From the NCBI RefSeq assembly GCF_029953285.1, contig NZ_JASAOI010000042.1, forward strand, positions 1-64,000: 64,000 bases of DNA. The letters are read 5' to 3'. The notes under the pieces were generated by a model that did not search any database, was not told the DNA's origin, and was given only the letters and a program-made list of their open reading frames with translations. Source of the DNA: Yinghuangia seranimata (GTDB lineage Bacteria > Actinomycetota > Actinomycetes > Streptomycetales > Streptomycetaceae). Position numbers and translations under genes: made by a program. Shown here one piece after another: positions 35,931 through 44,516 of this stretch (the stretch's first letter is position 1; the number at the start of each line of letters is the position of its first letter).

Positions 35931-37082
35931 ATGAGTGATGAGGCGGCCGCCCCGGAGGAGCAGCGGGCCGGGTGGTTCGAGCTGTTCTTCGACCTGGTGT
36001 TCGTGGTCACGGTGTCGGTGCTGGCGCACGGGCTGCACGGGGACCCGTCCGCCGAGGACTTCGGGACGTTCCTCGTCCTGTTCTTCCCGGCGTGGTGGGC
36101 CTGGGTGAACCTCATGGTCACCGTCAATGTGTTCGGTTCCGCGTCACGGCTCGGCCAGGCGGTGCTGCTCGGCGCGATGCCGGGCCTCGGGCTCATGGCG
36201 GCCGCGGTACCGGAGGGATTGGGCGACCGGGCATGGGCGTACGCACTGGGCGCCGCCTGGACACGCCTCATGCTGTTCATCCCGTGGTACTGGTACGCCC
36301 GCGAGGACCCCGCCATCCCGCTGTGGCGCCCGTTCTCGTACGGTCTGGCCACCGCCGGCGTGTGGGCGGTGTCGGCGGCGGTGCCCTCACCCGGCCGGTT
36401 CGTGCTGTGGGGTGTCGCGATCGCCGCCGAGGTGGTGATCCTGGCGATCCGCACCGACATGCAGGTGGCGTTCTACGATCGGCTGCACTTGGAGCATCTG
36501 GTCGAGCGGATCGGCCTGTTCGTGGTCATCGTGCTCGGCGAGAGCGTGTTCACGCTGGTCGTGGCGCTTGAGGAGCACTTCACCGCCGCGTCGGGCACGG
36601 CCGCGCTGCTCGGGTTCGTCGTGGTGGTCGAGCTCGCGATGATCTTCTTCCTGTGGGGCACGCGCAATGCCGAGCACGGCCTCGACCGGGCCCGCGCCCG
36701 CGGTGCCACGCAGGCCGTCCGCGACACCGTCATGTACCTGCCGTACGTGCTGATCTCCGGCGTGACGGCGATGGCCGCCGCGCTCGGCACAGCAGTCGAG
36801 GAGCCGCACCACGACCTGCCGACGGGCGCGCGCTGGGCGTTGTGCGGCGGCATCCTCGCGTTCTACACCGCGAACGCGACCATCTCGCTGCGCTTCGGCG
36901 ACGGCCTGCGCAACGTGCTGCGCTGGTACGTCCCGTGCCTGGTCCTCACGCTCGGCCTCCTCGTGCCGTTGAGCGGTGTGCTGCCGGCGTGGGCGGCGGT
37001 GGGCTGTGCGGCGGCCATCGTCTTCGCGCTCGCGAAACTGGCGCGGCTGACCCGCACGCGTTTCCGGTTCCGGACGCCTTGA
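35931..37082 (+). CDS. Low-temperature requirement protein A (LtrA) family membrane protein
   Basis: 383-residue membrane protein with about 10 to 12 helices. LtrA-family hallmarks are the N-terminal GWFELFFDLVFVVTVSVLAH, then WWAWVNLMVTVNVF and the mid-protein RIGLFVVIVLGESVFTLVVA (GES motif). The family is named from Listeria growth at low temperature, but its molecular role is unproven. ATG with GGTGGGCGG upstream. It stands alone. Confidence 0.9.
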   Translation: MSDEAAAPEEQRAGWFELFFDLVFVVTVSVLAHGLHGDPSAEDFGTFLVLFFPAWWAWVNLMVTVNVFGSASRLGQAVLLGAMPGLGLMAAAVPEGLGDRAWAYALGAAWTRLMLFIPWYWYAREDPAIPLWRPFSYGLATAGVWAVSAAVPSPGRFVLWGVAIAAEVVILAIRTDMQVAFYDRLHLEHLVERIGLFVVIVLGESVFTLVVALEEHFTAASGTAALLGFVVVVELAMIFFLWGTRNAEHGLDRARARGATQAVRDTVMYLPYVLISGVTAMAAALGTAVEEPHHDLPTGARWALCGGILAFYTANATISLRFGDGLRNVLRWYVPCLVLTLGLLVPLSGVLPAWAAVGCAAAIVFALAKLARLTRTRFRFRTP

Positions 37083-37134
37083 GCCCCGCCACGCGTCCCG
37101 CCTCGCAGGCCGGACGCGCGGCGGACGCCCGCCG

Positions 37135-37722
37135 TCAGAACCGCGGCATCGTCATGAACTCGGGCGAAATCGGCTTCGCCCCATAGCTGTCCGCCGTCCG
37201 CTTCGCGAACCGCCAGCCCGCCCGGGTCTTGACGATGTCGTCCTCGTAGACGCCGTACCCGTTGAACGTGGCGCCCTGGAGCTGGTCGTTGCGGACCTCG
37301 CCGACGGCGACCGGCGTGCGGGCCTTGATGTGCCCGGGCCCGGCCATGACGAGGACCGAAGGACCGGGGAAGTGGATGCCGGTCACGTTCGGCGTGGCAG
37401 GACGGGACGCGAACGCCAGCAACGCGTCACGGCCCTTGACGGTGTAGCGGGGCGCGCCCGGCGTGGCCGCGGTCGGGAAGCTCAGCTCGCCGTCGGGGGT
37501 GAACAGCCCGGCCCAGGCCTGGGCTTCGTGCTGGTCGAAGTACTGGCCGTAGCGCGCGAGCAGGTCGAGCACCTCGGCGCGGTCGGACAGGCTCGGCGCG
37601 CGGTCCGCGAACGGTTCGCCCGCCTCGCTGGACGGGGTGGCCAGCAGCCACGCGACCAGCGCGGTGGCGACCACGGCGAGGAACACGCCTGCGGGACGGG
37701 TGCGGACGCGGGCGAAGGTCAT
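37135..37722 (-). CDS. Secreted or membrane-anchored SnoaL/NTF2-like protein
   Basis: 195 residues. The N-terminal 45 hold a basic start and one hydrophobic helix (PAGVFLAVVATALVAWLLAT), a signal anchor or uncleaved signal. The rest is an NTF2-like (SnoaL-type) alpha+beta barrel: DLLARYGQYFDQHEAQAWAG, LFTPDGELSFPT and the C-terminal strand TRAGWRFAKRTADSYG. Most SnoaL-like proteins are cytosolic, so the export signal is unusual. ATG at 37722 has GGGAGG six bases upstream. ATTAAT repeats at 37745-37763 may form the promoter. Confidence 0.8.
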   Translation of the reverse strand: MTFARVRTRPAGVFLAVVATALVAWLLATPSSEAGEPFADRAPSLSDRAEVLDLLARYGQYFDQHEAQAWAGLFTPDGELSFPTAATPGAPRYTVKGRDALLAFASRPATPNVTGIHFPGPSVLVMAGPGHIKARTPVAVGEVRNDQLQGATFNGYGVYEDDIVKTRAGWRFAKRTADSYGAKPISPEFMTMPRF

Positions 37723-38251
37723 GGCTGCCTCCCGGGCGGCATCGATTAATGGCCACAATTAATGGAGGTCATGAATACCGCCATGCGCGCGCACCTTCAA
37801 GAGCGAAAGCGGCGGGAGGGCCCAACGCCCCGGGCGGCGAACGGCCGTGGCGGCGCAGGGCCGCGGCGGTCTAGAGCTGCGCCGACGTACGACTACAGCA
37901 ACCGCCCGATCCACGCCGCACCCGCGCCGGACCCAAGCCGGACCCGAGCCCCAGCACGGTCCGGCCCGGCACGGTGCGGCGGAGCCAGTACGGAGCCCGG
38001 AGCAAGCCGGTCCTGCCCACCCGCCGTGCGACGACGGGAGTTCCCTCCCCCGCGCTCCGGCAGGGCCAGGCGAAGTCGATGCCGCTCCCGGCGCACCCCG
38101 CCCCCACCCGCTCCGCGAAGAGGGGAGTTTTCTCCCCCGCGCTCCGCCCCCGCCCGCCGACAGAATGATCGCGCGGCCGAGACCACCGGCCGACCACCGC
38201 GAAGTGCCGCCACCGCCGGCACCAGCAACGGCGCCACCGAGGAGCGAACGT
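37723..38251. other. 529-bp intergenic stretch with direct repeat
   Basis: At its left edge, 37745-37763 reads ATTAAT, seven bases, ATTAAT, an AT-rich island suitable for a promoter or operator of the NTF2-like gene. Two 24-bp near-identical copies (GGGAGTT followed by CTCCCCCGCGCTCCG, differing at two positions) lie at 38036-38059 and 38123-38146, 87 bp apart. Open frames on both strands are Arg/Pro-rich and show no protein-like domain, so I see no gene. Confidence 0.5.
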
Positions 38252-39907
38252 ATGGACCGCGCGACCGAGCGCGAGCAGGCCCGTGGGGCCGACCGGACCC
38301 CGCCCGCCCGCGGCAACGACAACCGCCACGGCCACGACTCCGGCCAGGGTTCCGGCTCAGGTTCCGGCTCGGGCTCGGGCTCGCGTCCAGGTTCGGGCTC
38401 CGGTTCCGACTCAAGTTCGGGCTCGCGTCCTGGGCCGGGCCCGGGCCCGGGTTCTGGCCCGGGTTCTGGCTCGGGCTCAGGTTCGGGTTCGGGTTCGGGT
38501 TCGGGTTTGGGCTCGGGCTCAGGTTCGCGTTCCGGCTCGGGCTCAGGTTCCGGCTCGGGCTCAGATTCCGGTTCGAGCTCGGCTCCCGACCCCGGCTCCG
38601 GCTCCACCCCCACGTCCGCTCCCACCCCCATATCCACCTTCTCCCCCCGCGCCGGATTCCTCGGCCTGCGTCGCGCCCTGACCCTGTGTCGGCTGGCCGC
38701 CTCGGCGCTCGTGCGGTCGTTCGCCATCACGTCCGCGATCACCCTCGTCGGCCCCGGCCTCGGCCTGGCCCCGCGGGCCATGGGCGGCGTGCGTGGCCTC
38801 TGCGACCGGCAGCGCGCGCTGGCACATGACTGGTCTGGCGTCGACGTTCCCGGCCCCGTCGGCCCGCTACCCCCCGCGCCCCAGGGGGCGTCCGGGGTCC
38901 TGGCCCGCTACCGCTGGGTCATGGGAAACCCGCAGAACCGCCGCGAGTTCGTGTGGGTGCTGGTCGATCCGATCGTCGGCGCGTTCCTCGCCTTCCTGCC
39001 GATCGCGTTCGTCCTCAGCGGTCTGTGGGGCGTGTTCCTGGCCTTCTTCGGCGTCCAGCTGTCCCACGAGTGGGGAGACGGCCTCTGGTACGAGTTCATC
39101 CCGATCCAGGGCCCGACGACCGCAGCGCTCGCGGGCGTACTCGGCGCGCTGCAACTGCCGTTGGCGCTCTGGGTCGCCCCATGGGCGGTCCGCCGCCACG
39201 CGTTGTACGTCCGCGCGATGCTCGCCCCGAGCGAGAGCGAAATGCTCGCGAGCCGCGTCGAGCACCTCGCCGCGACCCGCTCGGACGCCGTGGACACGCA
39301 AGCCGCCGAGCTGCGCCGCATCGAGCGCGACCTGCACGACGGCGCCCAGGCCCGGTTGGTGGCGATGGGCATGACCCTGAACGCCGCCGAGTACCTCCTG
39401 GACAGCAACCCCGAGGCGGTGCGCGCCCTGCTCGTCGAGGCCCGCGAGTCGTCGTCGAAGGCGCTCGTGGAGCTGCGCGACCTGGTCCGCGGCATCCATC
39501 CTCCCGTCCTCGCCGACCGCGGACTCGCCGACGCCGTACGGTCGTTGGCGCTGGTCTGCCCGGTCCCGACCGAGGTGGCGGTCGACCTGCCCGGGCGGCC
39601 CGACATGCCGGTCGAGTCCGCGGCCTACTTCGCGGTCTCGGAGGTGCTCGCGAACGTCGCCAAGCACTCGGGCGCGGAGCGGGCCGCGATCGACCTCCGT
39701 TACGATCACGGGGTCCTGCGTATCGCCGTCACGGACTGGGGACACGGCGGCGCGGACGTCGCCTGCGGCACCGGCCTGCGCGGGATCCAGCGGCGGCTCG
39801 CGACCTTCGACGGTGTGCTGGCCGTGCACAGCCCCGCCGGCGGCCCGACCACTGTGACGATGGAGCTCCCGTGCGCGTTGTCCTCGCCGAAGACCACTTC
39901 CTTCTGA
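38252..39907 (+). CDS. Sensor histidine kinase (LiaS/DesK type) with long Gly-Ser repeat N-terminus
   Basis: 551 residues. Residues 1-29 are polar. About 30-121 are mostly alternating Gly and Ser, with Pro and Arg interruptions. Membrane segments begin near 145 ([20 protein letters not shown]) and continue with [19 protein letters not shown] and [14 protein letters not shown], a PF13796-like sensor. The kinase core has the HisKA_3 phospho-His in [21 protein letters not shown]-box [13 protein letters not shown] and G-box [20 protein letters not shown]. The ATG at 38252 has GAGGAG seven bases upstream, and no later standard start exists before the membrane region, so the repeat is probably translated. 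It overlaps the response-regulator gene by 37 bp. Confidence 0.88.
   Translation: MDRATEREQARGADRTPPARGNDNRHGHDSGQGSGSGSGSGSGSRPGSGSGSDSSSGSRPGPGPGPGSGPGSGSGSGSGSGSGSGLGSGSGSRSGSGSGSGSGSDSGSSSAPDPGSGSTPTSAPTPISTFSPRAGFLGLRRALTLCRLAASALVRSFAITSAITLVGPGLGLAPRAMGGVRGLCDRQRALAHDWSGVDVPGPVGPLPPAPQGASGVLARYRWVMGNPQNRREFVWVLVDPIVGAFLAFLPIAFVLSGLWGVFLAFFGVQLSHEWGDGLWYEFIPIQGPTTAALAGVLGALQLPLALWVAPWAVRRHALYVRAMLAPSESEMLASRVEHLAATRSDAVDTQAAELRRIERDLHDGAQARLVAMGMTLNAAEYLLDSNPEAVRALLVEARESSSKALVELRDLVRGIHPPVLADRGLADAVRSLALVCPVPTEVAVDLPGRPDMPVESAAYFAVSEVLANVAKHSGAERAAIDLRYDHGVLRIAVTDWGHGGADVACGTGLRGIQRRLATFDGVLAVHSPAGGPTTVTMELPCALSSPKTTSF
38339..38585 (+). repeat. Hexanucleotide-based coding repeat (Gly-Ser tract)
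   Basis: About 40 imperfect units of GGCTCG/GGTTCG/GGCTCC/GGCTCA encode alternating Gly-Ser in the kinase frame. The same bases read as Pro-Glu repeats on the minus strand, so all frames stay open. The degenerate units suggest expansion by slippage followed by drift. Confidence 0.9.
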
Positions 39908-40515
39908 GGGACGGCCTGGTCCGGCTGCTGACCGCGTTCGGCCACGAGATCGCCGCCGCGGTGGACAACGGCCCGGATCTGCTCGCGGCGCTGTTGGAGG
40001 AGCGTCCGGACGTCGCGGTCGTCGACGTCCGGCTCGCCCCCGACTTCACCGATGAGGGCCTGCGCGCCGCCCTGGCCGCCCGCCGCGAGCTGCCCGGACT
40101 GCCGGTGCTGCTGCTGTCGCAGTACGTCGAACCGCTCTACGCCCACGAGCTGCTGGCAAGCGGCGGCGAAGGCGTCGGCTACCTCCTGAAGGACCGCGTG
40201 ACCGACGGGCCGCGGTTCCTCGACGCGATCCGCACGGTGGCGGAGGGCGGCACCGCGCTCGACCCGGAGGTCGTCGGACAGCTGGTGGCGGCGCGGGAAC
40301 GGGACGCCGGCCTGGGCAGCCTGTCGCCGCGCGAGCGCGAGGTCCTCGAGGCGCTGGCGCAGGGGCGTTCCAACGCGGGCATCGCGCAGGCGCTGTTCAT
40401 CACGGAGAAGGCCGTCGCGAAGCACATCGGGAGCATCTTCACGAAGCTCGGCCTGCACCAGGACGACGGCGACAACCGGCGCGTCCTCGCGGTTCTGGCG
40501 TACCTCGACCGCTGA
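39871..40515 (+). CDS. NarL/LuxR-family response regulator
   Basis: 214-residue partner of the upstream kinase. The receiver domain starts [20 protein letters not shown]; the phospho-acceptor Asp lies in VAVVDVRLAPDF, the conserved Lys in GYLLKDRV. The C-terminal LuxR helix-turn-helix is LSPREREVLEALAQGRSNAG then IAQALFITEKAVAKHIGSIF. GTG start within the kinase gene with GGAG upstream gives coupled translation. No ABC transporter or other target gene lies beside the pair, so the regulon is not evident from context. Confidence 0.93.
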   Translation: MRVVLAEDHFLLRDGLVRLLTAFGHEIAAAVDNGPDLLAALLEERPDVAVVDVRLAPDFTDEGLRAALAARRELPGLPVLLLSQYVEPLYAHELLASGGEGVGYLLKDRVTDGPRFLDAIRTVAEGGTALDPEVVGQLVAARERDAGLGSLSPREREVLEALAQGRSNAGIAQALFITEKAVAKHIGSIFTKLGLHQDDGDNRRVLAVLAYLDR

Positions 40516-40707
40516 TCCCGCCGGTCATCTCGCAGGCCACAGGGGTCGGCGCCCGACCGGCCCGCGGTGGCCACCGAGCGCCACCACCGGTTGGTCCGAT
40601 CACGCGGGTCGTTCTCCGCGTCCGCGTGATCAGATAATCTACAGCCTTGTAGTTGCTCGGCAGTAGGCCGGCGGCCGTACCGGCGCGCCTGCCCGAAGGG
40701 GTGACCC

Positions 40708-40944
40708 ATGACCCAGGACGACCTCACCGTGTGGGAAGCCGCGGTCCTCGACGGCGGGCCCGCGCACGGGCTGCGCGTACGGGTGCCGGGGCGGCCCCTG
40801 GTGCTGCAGGTCACCCGGCCGTGCGTGATCGAGGGCGACGCCGACGAGCTCGTCCACGCGCTGCACCTGTACCGGCGGGACGTCGTCTCGATGGACGACA
40901 CGGCCGCACCGGTCCGGTACCGCTTCGACGCCGCAAGCCCCTGA
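40708..40944 (+). CDS. Small conserved hypothetical protein
   Basis: 78 residues beginning MTQDDLTVWEAAVLDGGPAH and ending in a strand-rich segment RRDVVSMDDTAAPVRYRFD. Resembles short orphan proteins found singly in actinomycete genomes. GAAGGGG precedes the ATG. Its promoter may include GATAATCT at 40633-40640 and the adjacent short palindrome CTACA-GCCT-TGTAG at 40639-40652. Confidence 0.6.
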   Translation: MTQDDLTVWEAAVLDGGPAHGLRVRVPGRPLVLQVTRPCVIEGDADELVHALHLYRRDVVSMDDTAAPVRYRFDAASP

Positions 40945-41069
40945 CGGAGGCCCGCCGGGATCGTCCGGCCGTTCCCGGTTCAGCCGCTTTGCGCGACCCC
41001 ACCCGGCCCCGGTAACGCCATCCGGCGCCCATACGTCTAGTACGTGTAGCCCGACGTACGGAGACGCCT

Positions 41070-41165
41070 ATGGCACCGAAACCGAGCAAGGACCAGCCGA
41101 GCTCACCCCCTTCGCCCGCGCCGCCGCGGCCCGGCCCGTCGAGGACGTGCTTCCCGATGCGCTAG
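41070..41165 (+). CDS. Possible 31-residue peptide
   Basis: ATG at 41070 with GGAG seven bases upstream opens a frame starting MAPKPSKDQPSS, Pro/Ser-rich and ending in TCFPMR before TAG. Promoter-like repeats of TACGT (41024-41059) precede it. Length and composition are too weak to claim a gene firmly. The rest of the 607-bp gap up to 41551 holds no other candidate except the repeat noted below. Confidence 0.3.
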   Translation: MAPKPSKDQPSSPPSPAPPRPGPSRTCFPMR

Positions 41166-41217
41166 CGCCGTCCCGCCGCAGCGCGCACCCGCCGTGTCCG
41201 CGCCTCTTCACGCCGCG

Positions 41218-41300
41218 CGCACTAGTGCACGCATGCACCCGATCACACATGCACCCGATCACCCGTGCAGCCGTGCATCCATGCAGCCGTGCACCCGAAC
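41218..41300. repeat. Degenerate TGCA-rich repeat tract
   Basis: Units of the type CATGCACCCGATCAC and CGTGCAGC/CATGCAGC recur seven or eight times across 80 bases, including a 14-base strictly alternating purine-pyrimidine run GTGCACGCATGCAC at about 41225-41238. Such sequence favours Z-DNA or cruciform forms. It lies within the long gap before the membrane glycosyltransferase gene. Confidence 0.7.
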
Positions 41301-41551
41301 CCGCGTACCGGCGCGCCCGCGCGCCCGCGCTGACTCCCCACAAGCCTGACGCCGCTGACCCCGCGGTCCGTCACGCCCTGCCCTCGCCACCCACTCCCGC
41401 TCGCTGAACATCGAGCGCGGCAAACGGCGTTCACTCCCCTAATCCCATCTCGCGCGCCCTGCCGCGCCCCGCCGCCTGCGGTCGTTTTCGCGCGCCGTCA
41501 GGCGATTTCGGCCTGCCCGGAATCTCGCGCCCACCGAAAGGAACAGCGCTG

Positions 41552-43336
41552 GTGTCCGCTGTCTTCACCCCGTCCCTCGTCGAACCGAAGGACGGGGCCG
41601 CCGCCCTGACGCGCCGTCGGCCGCTGTCGCGCCGGTGGAACGCCGCCATGGTCGTCGTCCCCACCCTGGCGATCGCCGTCCTGGGCTGGCGGCACCGTGC
41701 GCTGACCGACGACGGGACGATCTTCCTGCGCACCGTGCGCGAGATCCTGGCGGGCAACGGCCCCAACGTGAACGCGGGCGAGCGCGTGGAGGCCAACACC
41801 AGCACGCTGTGGCAGTGGCTGCTCGTGCTGCTCGCCTGGCTGACGCCCGGCGACCTCGGCTTCACGGCCGTCGTCGCGGGCCTCGTCCTCACCACGGCCG
41901 GGGTGGCGGTCGCCCTCGACGCCACGCGCAGGCTGCACACGGCGGCCGGGCCGCGGCCGCTGGTGCCCGCCGGGGTGCTGGTCCCGCTCGCGGTCCCGGT
42001 GTTCTGGGACTTCGCCACAGCCGGGCTGGACACCGGGCTCGGCACGTTCTGGCTGGCCGGGTGCTGGTGGCTGCTGGTCCGCACATACGCCCGCCCGCGG
42101 GCGCGCGGCCAGGCCTGGCACGCGGTGTGGATAGGTGCCGGCGTGCTGGTCCGACCGGACTTCGCGCTCGTGACAGCGGTGTTCCTGGCCGGCATGTGGG
42201 TGCTGCTGCGGCCGACCTGGCGCCGGGCGCTGGGGTACGCGGCCGCGGGCGCCGCGGCGCCGATCGCGTACGAGGTCTTCCGCGCGGGCTACTACGGCCT
42301 GCTCGTGCCGATGCCCGCGCTGACCAAGGAGGCGGGCGACAGCGACCCGCGGCGCGGATTCCGGTACACGTGGGACTTCGCCGAGCCGGTGACGCTATAC
42401 GTGCCGGCCGTGCTGTTCGGCGTCGTGCTGGCCGCCTGGGTTTTCGCCTCCCGCCGCGACCGGCGCCGACTCGCGGTCGCCGCAACGCCGTTCGTCGCCG
42501 CCGTGGTCCTCGGCGCATACGTGGTGCGGCTCGGCGGCGACTACATGCACGGGCGGATGCTGCTGCCGGTCCTGTTCCTCGCCGTGCTGCCCGCGTTCCT
42601 GCTGCCGATGACCCTGCCGTACGCGGCACTCGCCGCCTCGACGGCGGTGTGGGCGGTGGCGGTGCTCGGGCCGTGGAACCAGGCGGCGTACCACGGCAAG
42701 GGCGACGACCGGACGATCTCGATGCGTGTGCGCGACAACGACATCCGCCTCACCGGCAGCGGCAACCCCGACCACACCTCCGCATGGCGCATCGCCTTCC
42801 CGCAGTTGCAGGCCGCGATCGACGCAGGACTGGCCGCCGGGCGCCCCGTCCTGATCCGCGAATCGCCGGACGGCACACCGCCGTTGCTTCTGCCGCTGCG
42901 CCCCGGCCACGGCTCGGCGACGATCGCCATGCCGGGCGGATATCTCGGCGTCGTCGGCGAGATGATGCCGGTCGACGAATACATCATGGAGTACTGGGGG
43001 TTGGCGAACACCGTCGCCGCGCACCTGGAGTACGCCCCCAAGGCCGCGAAGAACTGGCCGGGGCACCGCAAGCCGATCGACGACGTCTGGATCCTGGCAA
43101 CCGAGCTCGACCCGGCCGTGACGCACGTGCCGGACGGGATCCCGGACGTGACCGACCAGGGCCTCGCGGCCGCCCGGCACGCGCTGAGCTGCGGCGACCT
43201 GAAGGAACTCCTCGACTCGACGCGCGCGCCGCTCACCCCGTCGCGATTCCTGCGGAACCTGATCGGCTCGTACGACCGCACGAAGCTCCGGATCCCCCGC
43301 GACCCGTTCGCGGCGGAGCGCCGGTTCTGCGGGTAG
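41552..43336 (+). CDS. GT-C membrane glycosyltransferase, AftB-like arabinofuranosyltransferase
   Basis: 594 residues, with about ten membrane helices in the first 375 and a soluble C-terminal domain. The extracytoplasmic loop after helix 1 has ALTDDGTIFLRTVREILAGN and then NVNAGERVEANTSTLWQWLL, the DD-type catalytic loop of AftB-like (GT89) decaprenyl-phosphate-arabinose transferases. RLGGDYMHGRMLLPVLFLAV also fits that family. GTG start with AAAGGA upstream. AftB itself caps arabinogalactan in mycolata; homologues in other actinomycetes probably decorate another cell-wall glycan. Donor and acceptor here are inferred. Confidence 0.82.
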   Translation: MSAVFTPSLVEPKDGAAALTRRRPLSRRWNAAMVVVPTLAIAVLGWRHRALTDDGTIFLRTVREILAGNGPNVNAGERVEANTSTLWQWLLVLLAWLTPGDLGFTAVVAGLVLTTAGVAVALDATRRLHTAAGPRPLVPAGVLVPLAVPVFWDFATAGLDTGLGTFWLAGCWWLLVRTYARPRARGQAWHAVWIGAGVLVRPDFALVTAVFLAGMWVLLRPTWRRALGYAAAGAAAPIAYEVFRAGYYGLLVPMPALTKEAGDSDPRRGFRYTWDFAEPVTLYVPAVLFGVVLAAWVFASRRDRRRLAVAATPFVAAVVLGAYVVRLGGDYMHGRMLLPVLFLAVLPAFLLPMTLPYAALAASTAVWAVAVLGPWNQAAYHGKGDDRTISMRVRDNDIRLTGSGNPDHTSAWRIAFPQLQAAIDAGLAAGRPVLIRESPDGTPPLLLPLRPGHGSATIAMPGGYLGVVGEMMPVDEYIMEYWGLANTVAAHLEYAPKAAKNWPGHRKPIDDVWILATELDPAVTHVPDGIPDVTDQGLAAARHALSCGDLKELLDSTRAPLTPSRFLRNLIGSYDRTKLRIPRDPFAAERRFCG

Positions 43337-43365
43337 GCCGCGCCGGAAGGCCTACGCTGGCGACC

Positions 43366-44406
43366 ATGACCGAGCATGCCGCCGAGGTTCGTCTGCTGCG
43401 GGCCCGCGCCCAGGCCGTCGCCGGGCACGTGCGCGAGGGCACGGCGGCCGGCGTCGTCCGCCGCGTCTTCGCGGTGCAGGCGCAGGACGCGCAGGCCGCG
43501 GCGCTCGGGATCCGGGCGCGCGGTCGCGATCTGACGGCCGAGCAGGTGCGGGCGGCGTACGAGGACGACCGTTCGGTGGTCACGGCCTGGTTCATGCGCG
43601 GAACGCTGCACACCGTTCCGGCCGAGGACGCGCGGTGGCTGATCGCCCTGCTCGGGCCGCGCCTGGTCGCCGGCGCCGCCCGGCGGCAACGCGAACTCGG
43701 CCTGACCGCGGACCTGTTGGAGCGAGCCACCGCCACCGTGGTCGACGCCCTCACCGCCGAAGGCCCGCTGGGCCGCGCCGATCTGACGGAACGGCTCGCG
43801 CGCGTGGGCGTCGACCCGGAAGGACAGGCCGCGTTCCACGTGATCCGGCACGCGGCGGTGCAGGGGCTGGTCTGCGCGGGGCCTCGGCGGGACGGTGCCG
43901 GAACGTACGTACTCACCGCCGACTGGCTGCCGCCCGACGAGGGCCCGCGGGGTGACGCCGCGGCGGCCGAACTCGCCGTCCGCTACGCCCGCGCCCACGG
44001 CCCGGCGGAGGCCGAGGACTTCGCGCACTGGTCGGGCCTCCCGGCCGGCACAGCCCGGAAGGCGTGGGCGGCGGCAGGGTCCTCGGCGGCCGCGCCCCAC
44101 AAACGCGTCTCCGACACCGCCACCGGCACCGGCAGGACGCCGGACGTCCGCCTGCTCCCGGCGTACGACGGCTACTTCCTCGCCTACCGGTCCCGCGAGT
44201 TCGCCGTGCCACAGGAGTTCGAACGCCGGGTGTGGCCCGGCGGCGGGGTGCTGCGCGCCGCCGTCGTGGCCGACGGCCGTGCGATCGGCACGTGGACGCG
44301 CGCCAAGGGCGTCGAGTTCACGCCGTTCGGCCCGCCGTGGCCGGACGCGGTCGGCGCGGCGGCCGACGCGGAGTCGGCCGCCGTGGCCCGGTTCCTCGGG
44401 TCCTGA
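43366..44406 (+). CDS. Winged-helix HTH_42 protein, AlkZ-like DNA glycosylase candidate
   Basis: 346 residues spanning the HTH_42 (PF06224) family. The early motif RRVFAVQAQDAQAAALGIRA carries Q-A-Q, the QxQ active-site pattern of AlkZ glycosylases, which unhook DNA interstrand crosslinks in Streptomyces; YcaQ/AlkX relatives have QxD. VVTAWFMRGTLHTVPAEDAR and the C-terminal RLLPAYDGYFLAYRSRE are further family landmarks. AlkZ-like genes sometimes give self-resistance within antibiotic clusters, but no such cluster is seen here, so a general repair role is more likely. ATG at 43366 follows the glycosyltransferase gene by 29 bp. Confidence 0.85.
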   Translation: MTEHAAEVRLLRARAQAVAGHVREGTAAGVVRRVFAVQAQDAQAAALGIRARGRDLTAEQVRAAYEDDRSVVTAWFMRGTLHTVPAEDARWLIALLGPRLVAGAARRQRELGLTADLLERATATVVDALTAEGPLGRADLTERLARVGVDPEGQAAFHVIRHAAVQGLVCAGPRRDGAGTYVLTADWLPPDEGPRGDAAAAELAVRYARAHGPAEAEDFAHWSGLPAGTARKAWAAAGSSAAAPHKRVSDTATGTGRTPDVRLLPAYDGYFLAYRSREFAVPQEFERRVWPGGGVLRAAVVADGRAIGTWTRAKGVEFTPFGPPWPDAVGAAADAESAAVARFLGS

Positions 44407-44440
44407 TCCGCAGGGGCGCCCGCGTCACCCGCCGAGATCC

Positions 44441-44516
44441 CACTCCGACATCAGACCCCGGCACATCACACCCCGACATCACACCCCGACATCACACCCC
44501 GACATCACACCCCGAC
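44441..44516. repeat. 13-bp tandem repeat, about six copies
   Basis: CACCCCGACATCA repeats exactly three times (44469-44507), flanked on the left by two diverged copies from 44441 and on the right by a partial copy whose end lies within the 3' end of the DinB gene. It sits between convergent genes. Confidence 0.9.

Noticed and set aside
37759-38781. 340-codon minus-strand frame with Pro-Glu repeats
   Set aside because: It is the antisense reading of the Gly-Ser hexanucleotide repeat and flanks. It has no ribosome site or recognisable domain, and it conflicts with the well-supported kinase frame.
41068-41343. Cys-containing minus-strand frame over the TGCA repeat
   Set aside because: Its protein-like look comes from the DNA repeat itself (HGCTAAR-type repeats), and no start signal is present.
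44441-44516. CRISPR-like array
   Set aside because: Units are contiguous 13-mers without spacers, so it is a tandem repeat, not CRISPR.
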